From: Prevotella sp.
GTDB taxonomy: Bacteria > Bacteroidota > Bacteroidia > Bacteroidales > Bacteroidaceae
Direction: 5' to 3'
NCBI GenBank assembly: GCA_017538105.1
Contig: JAFYJN010000008.1
Span: forward strand, 1 to 64,000
Length of the DNA: 64,000 bases
Shown one piece after another: positions 8,815-15,437 of this stretch (positions are counted from its first letter, which is position 1; each line of letters starts with the position of its first letter). The translations under genes were made by a program, and so were the position numbers. Below the pieces are notes generated by a model. The model was not told where the DNA came from. It ran no database searches and saw nothing but the letters and a program-made list of their open reading frames with translations.

Positions 8815-9855
8815 TCATTGGTTTTCCTCGGCAAAGGCGGCTTGCTCGGCGGCGGCGATAATGTCTTCACGGGTTTGGGCGGCACTCTTGATTTTCAGGT
8901 CGCTAAGATCAAATTCGTCTTTCTTAGGATGTTCTTGTTTGGCCGACGACTTGGTTGGGTGGTCGTTGTTCTTCTCCACCCTGGAATCGTTGGCCGTTTG
9001 GACCATGCCGACACCAGCGTTGTCGTTACGGGGAGTCTTTTCTTCTGCCATGGGAATGGCGGTGAGGGGATTCTCTTCTTGTTTGGTCTTCTGACCCTTG
9101 GCGTTGAAGATGGCCCTGACAAGTTGAGGCTCTTTGCGCAACCTGTTGAGGGTGGTCTTCGACGCCTCTTGCTGGCTCTCTTTCTTGGAATAGCCTGAAC
9201 CTGAGCCGCAAGCCACACCTTCCATCACCACCTGGTAGCAGAACTTGGGACTTCCCGTTTTGTCCTTATCCTGCTGCAAGAGTTTGTAATCCACCTGAAT
9301 ACGGTTTTTCTGGCACCATTCTATCAGCTTGCTTTTGAAATTCACCTCTTTGTAGGCTATTTTCTCCAAATTGAGGTAGTTCTTCAGGATATGGGCGGTC
9401 ATGAAAGTCATGACGGCCTGATAACCCCTGTCAAGATAGAGGGCACCCACAAGCGCCTCAAAGGCATTGCCTCCCATATAATTGTTGTGCGACGACGCGT
9501 GGCCGCTGGAGACGATGAGTTGGGTGAGGCCCAATTGCTCCGCTAAATGGTTGAGCGTCTCGCGCTGAACAATTTTGCTGCGGGCGTTGGTGAGGAAGCC
9601 CTCACCCTTGCCCTCGAAACGACGGAACACAATATCTCCCACGACGGCATCGAGTATGCCGTCGCCCAGATATTCCAAACGTTCGTTGTTCAGGGGTTTG
9701 CCCTTTTCCTTGCGCATGACGCTCTTATGCATCAGCGCCAGCTTGTAGTATTTGATGTTCTTTGGGTAAACCCCCGTGATGGCGTATATAGCCGAAAAAA
9801 GCTCCTTCTCCTTGCGGAAAGGGAGCTTTATTCTGTCGATGAGGTTATTCAGCAT
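8815..9855 (-). CDS. rnc: Ribonuclease III with long C-terminal extension
   Basis: Ribonuclease III cuts double-stranded RNA, including rRNA precursors. The signature NNERLEYLGDGILDAVVGDI contains catalytic Glu61 and Asp65, and Glu133 lies in GNAFEALVGALYLDRG. Asn130 stands where E. coli has the second catalytic Asp (D114). A double-stranded-RNA-binding domain follows near residues 170-240 (PKFCYQVVMEGVACGSG, SKKESQQEASKTTLNRL). At 346 residues it is about 100 longer than typical enzymes; the extra C-terminal tail is charged and low in complexity (KNNDHPTKSSAKQEHPKKDE). Its start lies inside the end of fabF, an 11-bp overlap, indicating an acpP-fabF-rnc operon as is common in bacteria. Confidence 0.95.
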   Translation of the reverse strand: MLNNLIDRIKLPFRKEKELFSAIYAITGVYPKNIKYYKLALMHKSVMRKEKGKPLNNERLEYLGDGILDAVVGDIVFRRFEGKGEGFLTNARSKIVQRETLNHLAEQLGLTQLIVSSGHASSHNNYMGGNAFEALVGALYLDRGYQAVMTFMTAHILKNYLNLEKIAYKEVNFKSKLIEWCQKNRIQVDYKLLQQDKDKTGSPKFCYQVVMEGVACGSGSGYSKKESQQEASKTTLNRLRKEPQLVRAIFNAKGQKTKQEENPLTAIPMAEEKTPRNDNAGVGMVQTANDSRVEKNNDHPTKSSAKQEHPKKDEFDLSDLKIKSAAQTREDIIAAAEQAAFAEENQ

Positions 9856-11107
9856 ATTTCTTGAAAACTACGCAGGCATTATGACCTCCGAAGCCGAAGG
9901 TGTTGCTCAGCGCGGCACGCACCACACGTTTCTGTGCTTTGTTGAACGTGAAATTCAGGTCATAGTCGATTTCCTCGTCCTTGTCGTCGTCAGCATGGTT
10001 GATGGTGGGCGGCACGATGTCGTTCTTCACGGCCAGCACGGCAACCATGGCTTCCACGGCACCGGCGGCGCCGAGCAAGTGACCGGTCATCGATTTGGTG
10101 CTGCTGATATTGAGCTTGTAGGCGGCATCGCCAAACACTTCCTTGATGGCCTTGGCCTCGCTGATGTCACCCACATGGGTGGAAGTGCCATGTACGTTGA
10201 TGTAATCGATGTCTTCGGGTTTCAAACCGGCATCCTCGAGGGCGTTCTTCATGACGAGTTTGGCGCCCAGTCCTTCGGGGTGCGACGCGGTGATATGGTA
10301 TGCGTCGGCACTGAGGCCCTCACCCACCATCTCAGCGTAAATCTTGGCACCACGGGCCTTGGCATGCTCCAGCTCTTCGAGAATAAGACATCCACTACCT
10401 TCGGCCATGACGAAACCATCGCGGCTGGCGGAGAAAGGACGGCTGGCACCCTTCGGGTCATCGTTGCGTGTGGAGAGGGCTTTCATGGCATTGAAGCCAC
10501 CCACGCCCACGGCACATACGGCAGCTTCCGCGCCACCGCTCACAATCATGTCGGCCTTGCCCAAACGGATAAGGTTGAAGGCATCAGCCAATGCGTTGCT
10601 CGATGAGGCGCAAGCCGACGTAGTGGTGAAGTTGGGGCCGTGGAACCCGAAATGTATGGAGATAAGACCGCTGGCAATGTCGGCAATCATTTTCGGGATG
10701 AAGAATGGGTTGAATTTCGGTCCTGCCTCAATATGGGTGGAATAATAGCTCACCTCATCCTCGAAAGTTCTGATACCGCCGATACCCACACCATAGATGA
10801 CGCCGATGCGGTTCTTGTCAACCTTCTCTAGGTCCAAGCCGCTGTCAGCCACGGCCTGCATGGCGGAAATCATGGCGAACTGGGCATAACGGTCCATCTT
10901 GCGAGCCTCTTTGCGGTCGATATATTGTGTCACGTCAAGATCTTTGACTTCGCAGGCAAATTGCGTCTTGAACAGACTGCTGTCAAAAGTGGTGATGGGG
11001 CCGGCTCCACTCACGCCGTTAACAAGGTTTTTCCAGGTCTCTTCGGGTGTGTTACCTACAGGCGTCACAGCGCCTAATCCTGTAACTACAACTCTTTTCA
11101 ATTCCAT
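9845..11107 (-). CDS. fabF: Beta-ketoacyl-ACP synthase II
   Basis: FabF condenses malonyl-ACP with a growing acyl-ACP in type II fatty acid synthesis. The 420-residue length is normal. The catalytic triad is visible: nucleophile Cys166 in TTTSACASSSNA, the first His in INVHGTSTHVGD, and the second His in MTGHLLGAAGA. It follows acpP, its acyl-carrier substrate, on the same strand after a 99-bp gap that holds a hairpin with a T-run. Its end overlaps rnc by 11 bp. Confidence 0.97.
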   Translation of the reverse strand: MELKRVVVTGLGAVTPVGNTPEETWKNLVNGVSGAGPITTFDSSLFKTQFACEVKDLDVTQYIDRKEARKMDRYAQFAMISAMQAVADSGLDLEKVDKNRIGVIYGVGIGGIRTFEDEVSYYSTHIEAGPKFNPFFIPKMIADIASGLISIHFGFHGPNFTTTSACASSSNALADAFNLIRLGKADMIVSGGAEAAVCAVGVGGFNAMKALSTRNDDPKGASRPFSASRDGFVMAEGSGCLILEELEHAKARGAKIYAEMVGEGLSADAYHITASHPEGLGAKLVMKNALEDAGLKPEDIDYINVHGTSTHVGDISEAKAIKEVFGDAAYKLNISSTKSMTGHLLGAAGAVEAMVAVLAVKNDIVPPTINHADDDKDEEIDYDLNFTFNKAQKRVVRAALSNTFGFGGHNACVVFKKYAE

Positions 11108-11122
11108 GATGACAGATGATAT

Positions 11123-11193
11123 AAAAAAAATGCTTATGGTTTATAGCTAAGGGGTTGGCTACGAGGTCAACACCGGCACTATAAACCATAAGC
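11123..11193 (-). terminator. Terminator or attenuator between acpP and fabF
   Basis: A perfect 15-bp inverted repeat (11132-11146 with 11179-11193) is followed on the minus strand by eight T residues (11123-11130). The 32-nt loop contains a further small GTTG/CAAC pairing. The position right after acpP suggests partial termination, so that acpP mRNA would exceed fabF-rnc mRNA. That consequence is inference. Confidence 0.7.
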
Positions 11194-11206
11194 TTCAAAT
11201 TCAATA

Positions 11207-11443
11207 TTATTTCGAGTTGTTCTCGATGTAAGCAATGGCATCACCGACAGTACGGATCTCCTCGGCTTTGTCGTCAGGAATGGAAACACCAAATTCCTTC
11301 TCAAACTCCATGATCAGCTCAACGGTGTCGAGGGAATCAGCACCCAAGTCATTGGTGAAGCTTGCTTCGGGCTTCACTTCTTCTGCACTAACACCAAGTT
11401 TCTCAACGATAATGTCCGTTACTTTTGCTACGATTTCTGACAT
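11207..11443 (-). CDS. acpP: Acyl carrier protein
   Basis: The 78-residue acidic protein carries acyl chains on a phosphopantetheine arm during fatty acid synthesis. The attachment site is Ser37 in [13 protein letters not shown], the canonical DSL motif. The length and the position next to fabF are typical. A promoter with good -33 and -7 elements lies about 50 bp upstream, and a terminator-like hairpin follows. Confidence 0.97.
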   Translation of the reverse strand: MSEIVAKVTDIIVEKLGVSAEEVKPEASFTNDLGADSLDTVELIMEFEKEFGVSIPDDKAEEIRTVGDAIAYIENNSK

Positions 11444-11495
11444 AATTTGTTAATTTAAAATGTTTATAAATAGTTTTCTTATCCAAAATCGGGTG

Positions 11496-11527
11496 CAAAG
11501 GAACGAATTTTCTTTCATGTGTGCAAA
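11496..11527 (-). promoter_or_regulatory. Promoter of acpP
   Basis: On the minus strand TTTG (11524-11527) is followed after 20 bp by TTCCTTTG (11496-11503), one mismatch from TAnnTTTG. The implied leader is about 45-50 nt. Confidence 0.55.
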
Positions 11528-11615
11528 TATTTTTAAAAAAAAGAAAACGTTTTTGCACAAACACCCCCATACTGTGCATATTTTGGACCCCATTTTTGAC
11601 GTAAGTCAATCTTTT

Positions 11616-14141
11616 TCAATCCTCTCCTCCACCTCCAACACCTACGTTGAAACCTCCACGGTTGTCCTGGCGCATGTCGTCTTGGCCATCCTCGCGTCGT
11701 TCCTCTTCTTTGGGACGTTTGGGTGTCATATTGCCGAAGTTCCATGTCACGGTGAGGTTAACGGTACGGCCACGACGCCAGTTCTCTTGATAGCGGGTGA
11801 ACGTGTCACCGCTGGTGTAGGTCTTCCACTTGCGGCTGTTGAGCAGGTCGCGACAGTTGAGCGACACCACCAACTGGCGGTTGAAAAAATTCTTCTTGAT
11901 TCCCATCTCCATGCTGAAGTTGGACTTGCGGTAACCCTGGGTTATCACTTGGCGAGCGCGGTAACGACCCGACAGCTGAACGGTGATGTCGTAGGGCAAG
12001 ATGAGACTGGCCTGCATACGAGCGTTCCATGTGAAGTTGTGGTTCTCGGCACCCGTCACCGTCTGTCCGTCAATCACATAACTGAAACCGTTGAGTTTGT
12101 AATAGTAAGCGTTGGCGGTGGTGGTGAGGTCGAGGATTCGGAAGAACTTGTTCTTGAGCACCACCTCAAGACCAGTGCTCAGGCTCTTTGCCAGGTTTTT
12201 GCTGGTTTGGTACATCATACCGTCGCTACTGCTCTGCCAACGGATGCGTTGCATGACATCGGTGGTGGGACGGTAGTAGGCACTGACGAGGAGCGAGTGC
12301 TGTGTCCACGTACGAAGGTAGTTGAGCGAGAAGGAATTGCTGAATTCGGGGGTCAACTCGGGGTTGCCAAACTCTACCATTGAGGCGTCACGCGTGTTCC
12401 TGTACGAGTTGAGCTGTCCTCCCCAAGGACGGCGCAGACGACGGGTGTAGTTGAGCTGCAACTGGTCGTTCTCGGTAATCTGGTAAGAGAGGAAAACGCT
12501 GGGGAACAGTTGGAAGTAGTCTTTCTTAAACGGTTGGTCACGCAACGACGCGTCGCGTTCCTGATACCAGTCGTAACTCTCGGTGTTCACCTTCCAGTAT
12601 TCGCCGCGCAAGCCAGCCATGACGCCAAAGTTCCCGAATTTCATAGTGGAGGTGAAATAAAGGGAGTGAACGTCCATGTCATAAATGAAACGGTTGTAAT
12701 AGGTCTTGTCTTCCACTTGTGAGCGGCCGTCCCAGTTGCTATTATCAATCCACGACTCCTGTGGGGTGTTTTCGTGTGAGAAACGCCCATTGTAACCCGT
12801 CTGTATGAGCACTGTTTCGGAGATGGGGTTTTCATAGTCGAGCCTCACCTCCCATGAACGGTTACGGATGAAGGCTGGACGGTACTGGTAAGTATAGGTG
12901 GTGGGCGTGACTCCGTCGTAATAAGTGGTGGAGTCTTGGTAGAAATTATCGTTGTCGGAACGCCAATTGTTATATTCCACCACGAAATCGAGATAATGCT
13001 TGTCGGTGAAGTTGTGACGGTAGTTGAACTCACCATGCATCATACGCATGTCGCCGTTGCCGGTATTCCGGCGCAGCATGAGTTGCGTGTCGGTATCGCT
13101 GCCGAGGAAACCATAGTGGTAAGGCGTAATGTTGAGGTTGTTGTTGCCTCCTACCATGAACATGCCCCCCACGGAGATATCATCTTTCTGCGTGGCATGC
13201 CACGTAAGTCCTCCACGGCTGAAGAGGTTGTTGCCACGACTGTCGTTGGCCCCCCGATACCACTGGTATTGGTTGGTGGTGAGGTATTCTTGGTAACTGT
13301 AGCTTCCACCGCCATTGTTTTGGCGGTGACGGAAACCGATATTGAAATAGGCATCGAGGGCCGAACTGTTGTAATTGATATTGAAACTGGTATGGGCACT
13401 GCCACGCGTGTTGCCACCAGCTTGCACCGAGCCGTAGTAGCCCGCCTTGCGGTCTTTTTTGAGCACGATGTTGATGATGCCTGCACTACCCTCGGCGGAG
13501 AATTTGGCTGACGGATTGTCGATGACCTCGATGCGCTCGATGCTCTCAGCAGGCAACTGCTGGAGTATCTGCGCTCGGTTGTCGGCGGTGAGACCGCTGG
13601 CTCGGCCGTTAATCCACACCTCTACGCTGGTGTTGCCACGGAGAGAGATATTGCCATCGTTGTCCACCTCGACGGAGGGAATGTTCTCCAACACATCAGA
13701 GGCGGCACCACCGGCATTGGCGATGTCCTGTGTTACATCGAACGACTTCCGGTCCACTTCCAGTTTCATGCTGGAGCGTTGGCCCGTGACTGTTACCTCC
13801 TGCAATTGGCGGGAGTCTTCGCTCATATAGAGCACATTGTAATGGGTGGATGGTTTCGCGACGGTGACAGCAAACTGTCGCGTCAAATCTTTGTAACCTA
13901 CAAACGAAAGAGTGAGTGTGTAATTTCCCGGGGGAAGGTCCGTGATGTCGAACGCACCGTCCAAATCAGTAACGGCACCCTTCACCAACTTTGTCTCACC
14001 TCGTGGTGAGACAACAACATTGACGAAGCCCAAAGGCTCGTCGGTTTTTTTGTCTTTTACCTTGCCACGCACTGTTCCCTGTGCCATGGCAATGGAAAAA
14101 CCAGCAAAAAAAAGTAATAAAGTTCCAACAAATCGATTCAT
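11616..14141 (-). CDS. TonB-dependent-receptor-like outer membrane beta-barrel protein
   Basis: The 841-residue precursor has a signal peptide (LLLFFAGFSIAMAQ) and then a carboxypeptidase-regulatory-like domain (residues about 22-105: GTVRGKVKDKKTDEPLGFVN). A plug domain follows (about 115-220: DVTQDIANAGGAASDVLENI, IEVIDNPSAKFSAEGSAGII), then a large aromatic-rich barrel of the OMP_b-brl_3 type. It ends in a hydrophilic Gly/Asp-rich tail instead of the usual barrel-terminal aromatic residue, which is unusual. The family is widespread in Bacteroidota; the cargo is not predictable here because no SusD or surface lipoprotein is adjacent. It is a single-gene unit upstream of acpP. Confidence 0.9.
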   Translation of the reverse strand: MNRFVGTLLLFFAGFSIAMAQGTVRGKVKDKKTDEPLGFVNVVVSPRGETKLVKGAVTDLDGAFDITDLPPGNYTLTLSFVGYKDLTRQFAVTVAKPSTHYNVLYMSEDSRQLQEVTVTGQRSSMKLEVDRKSFDVTQDIANAGGAASDVLENIPSVEVDNDGNISLRGNTSVEVWINGRASGLTADNRAQILQQLPAESIERIEVIDNPSAKFSAEGSAGIINIVLKKDRKAGYYGSVQAGGNTRGSAHTSFNINYNSSALDAYFNIGFRHRQNNGGGSYSYQEYLTTNQYQWYRGANDSRGNNLFSRGGLTWHATQKDDISVGGMFMVGGNNNLNITPYHYGFLGSDTDTQLMLRRNTGNGDMRMMHGEFNYRHNFTDKHYLDFVVEYNNWRSDNDNFYQDSTTYYDGVTPTTYTYQYRPAFIRNRSWEVRLDYENPISETVLIQTGYNGRFSHENTPQESWIDNSNWDGRSQVEDKTYYNRFIYDMDVHSLYFTSTMKFGNFGVMAGLRGEYWKVNTESYDWYQERDASLRDQPFKKDYFQLFPSVFLSYQITENDQLQLNYTRRLRRPWGGQLNSYRNTRDASMVEFGNPELTPEFSNSFSLNYLRTWTQHSLLVSAYYRPTTDVMQRIRWQSSSDGMMYQTSKNLAKSLSTGLEVVLKNKFFRILDLTTTANAYYYKLNGFSYVIDGQTVTGAENHNFTWNARMQASLILPYDITVQLSGRYRARQVITQGYRKSNFSMEMGIKKNFFNRQLVVSLNCRDLLNSRKWKTYTSGDTFTRYQENWRRGRTVNLTVTWNFGNMTPKRPKEEERREDGQDDMRQDNRGGFNVGVGGGGED

Positions 14142-14271
14142 GATGAAATTTAGATGGTAATGGCGACAGATAGTTTAATGGACTACACCTATTTTAAATA
14201 AAATAAACCATCACTATGGACTTATCTTAAAAATTCGATGGCGGAATTGTAAAATTATGATATTTTTGCAG

Positions 14272-14279
14272 TACCTTTG
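14272..14279 (+). promoter_or_regulatory. -7 element of the tRNA-Arg promoter
   Basis: TACCTTTG followed by GC matches the Bacteroidota -7 consensus and lies about 50 bp upstream of the tRNA. No TTTG stands at the optimal upstream spacing. Confidence 0.5.
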
Positions 14280-14329
14280 CAGCGTCCAAACAAAAACGAC
14301 GCTTCCAAGCGTCAAACAAAAGGAATGGA

Positions 14330-14401
14330 GGACCCATAGTTCAATGGATAGAATAAGTCTCTCCTAAAGATTAGATCCGAGTTCGATTCTCGGTGGGTCT
14401 A
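14330..14401 (+). tRNA. tRNA-Arg (anticodon CCT)
   Basis: The 72-nt sequence folds into a cloverleaf. The acceptor stem is GGACCCA with TGGGTCT (a G-U first pair), the D stem is GTTC/GAAT, and the anticodon stem is AGTCT/AGATT around the loop CTCCTAA. The T arm is CCGAG TTCGATT CTCGG. Anticodon CCT reads AGG. CCA is not encoded. Confidence 0.93.
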
Positions 14402-14485
14402 CGAAAGCGGATGTCTCAGGATATCCACTTTTGTTTTTTTGTTGAAAATAATGCCACAAGAAACACACCATATCGCTTTTTTTCG

Positions 14486-14493
14486 TACCTTTG
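14486..14493 (+). promoter_or_regulatory. -7 element upstream of the ADP-ribosylglycohydrolase gene
   Basis: TACCTTTG followed by GC fits the consensus and lies 26 bp before the ATG at 14520, giving a very short leader. It separates this gene's transcription from the tRNA upstream. Confidence 0.55.
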
Positions 14494-14519
14494 CATGACA
14501 ACCTAAACAACCAAGCCTT

Positions 14520-15311
14520 ATGATTGGAGCTATTATTGGAGACATCGTGGGCTCGAGATTTGAATTTTCCGATGCCCCACAACCCGGATTTGAATTGTTC
14601 ACCGACGAATGCGGTTTTACCGACGACACTATCTGCACCATCGCCGTGGCTGATGCCGCCATGCACGGTGGCGATTACAAACAGGCATTACTGAAATGGT
14701 GCCGCAAATACCCCAACCCCATGGGAGGCTACGGGAGCCGGTTCTATCAATGGATCAACACAGACGACCCTGCCCCTAACAACAGTTGCGGCAATGGGGC
14801 GGCCATGCGCGTGAGCAGCATCGGATGGCTGTTTGATGATTTTGACCAAGTGATGGAAGAGGCCAAGCGTTCCGCAGAGGTGAGCCACAATCATCCCGAA
14901 GGCATCAAGGGGGCTCAATGTGTGGCCGCTCTCATCTATTGGCTGCGTACCTGCCGCATCATCAAGGATGATATAGAGAGGTCGGTAAAACGCAGTTTCG
15001 GCTATGACATTCCATCGATGGCCGACGTCAACAGGATAGGCAGCTTAGGTCATTTCGACGGCACCTGCCAGGAGACGGTTCCCATGGCCATCCGCTGTCT
15101 GATGGACGGCAACGACTTCGAAGATGTACTGCGCAAGGCCATCCTTGCCGACGGCGACACAGACACCAAGGGTGCCATCGCCGCATCCATGGCAGAAGCG
15201 CTCTACATCATTCCGGAAGAGATTGTGGAGAAAGCGTTCACCTATCTTCCCAACGATATGCTTGACATCATCAATGAGTTCATCAGCAGGCAAGTACAAG
15301 TAGAAGAATAA
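14520..15311 (+). CDS. ADP-ribosylglycohydrolase family protein
   Basis: The 263-residue protein belongs to the DraG/ARH-like family, which removes ADP-ribose from proteins or small molecules using two metal ions. Metal-binding motifs are visible: GDIVGSRFEF at the N-terminus, GFTDDTICTIAVADA near residue 37, and DGDTDTKGAIAASMAEALY near residue 210. The length is normal for the family. It has its own promoter and ends at a long hairpin shared with secDF. No ADP-ribosyltransferase is visible nearby, so the substrate is unknown; a housekeeping or nucleic-acid-repair role is possible. Confidence 0.9.
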   Translation: MIGAIIGDIVGSRFEFSDAPQPGFELFTDECGFTDDTICTIAVADAAMHGGDYKQALLKWCRKYPNPMGGYGSRFYQWINTDDPAPNNSCGNGAAMRVSSIGWLFDDFDQVMEEAKRSAEVSHNHPEGIKGAQCVAALIYWLRTCRIIKDDIERSVKRSFGYDIPSMADVNRIGSLGHFDGTCQETVPMAIRCLMDGNDFEDVLRKAILADGDTDTKGAIAASMAEALYIIPEEIVEKAFTYLPNDMLDIINEFISRQVQVEE

Positions 15312-15356
15312 GCTATAGATACTATAGATACTATAGAAGCTATAGAAGCTATAAAA
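15312..15356 (+). repeat. Short tandem repeat CTATAGA(T/A)(A/G)
   Basis: Directly after the stop codon, units close to CTATAGATA and CTATAGAAG repeat about five times. The unit is AT-rich and nearly palindromic (CTATAG). It lies in the 3' untranslated region just before the terminator hairpin. Confidence 0.75.
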
Positions 15357-15378
15357 AACTATAACCCCCACCCCCAAT

Positions 15379-15419
15379 AACAAATCAGACGAGCGATGTC
15401 TTCGCTCGTCTGATTTGTT
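15379..15419. terminator. Bidirectional terminator hairpin
   Basis: A perfect 18-bp stem (15379-15396 with 15402-15419) and a 5-nt loop lie between the convergent ADP-ribosylglycohydrolase gene and secDF. The stem ends in TTTG/T on the plus strand. The symmetry suits termination of both transcripts. Confidence 0.85.
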
Positions 15420-15437
15420 TATCGTTTCTAGAAGCGG

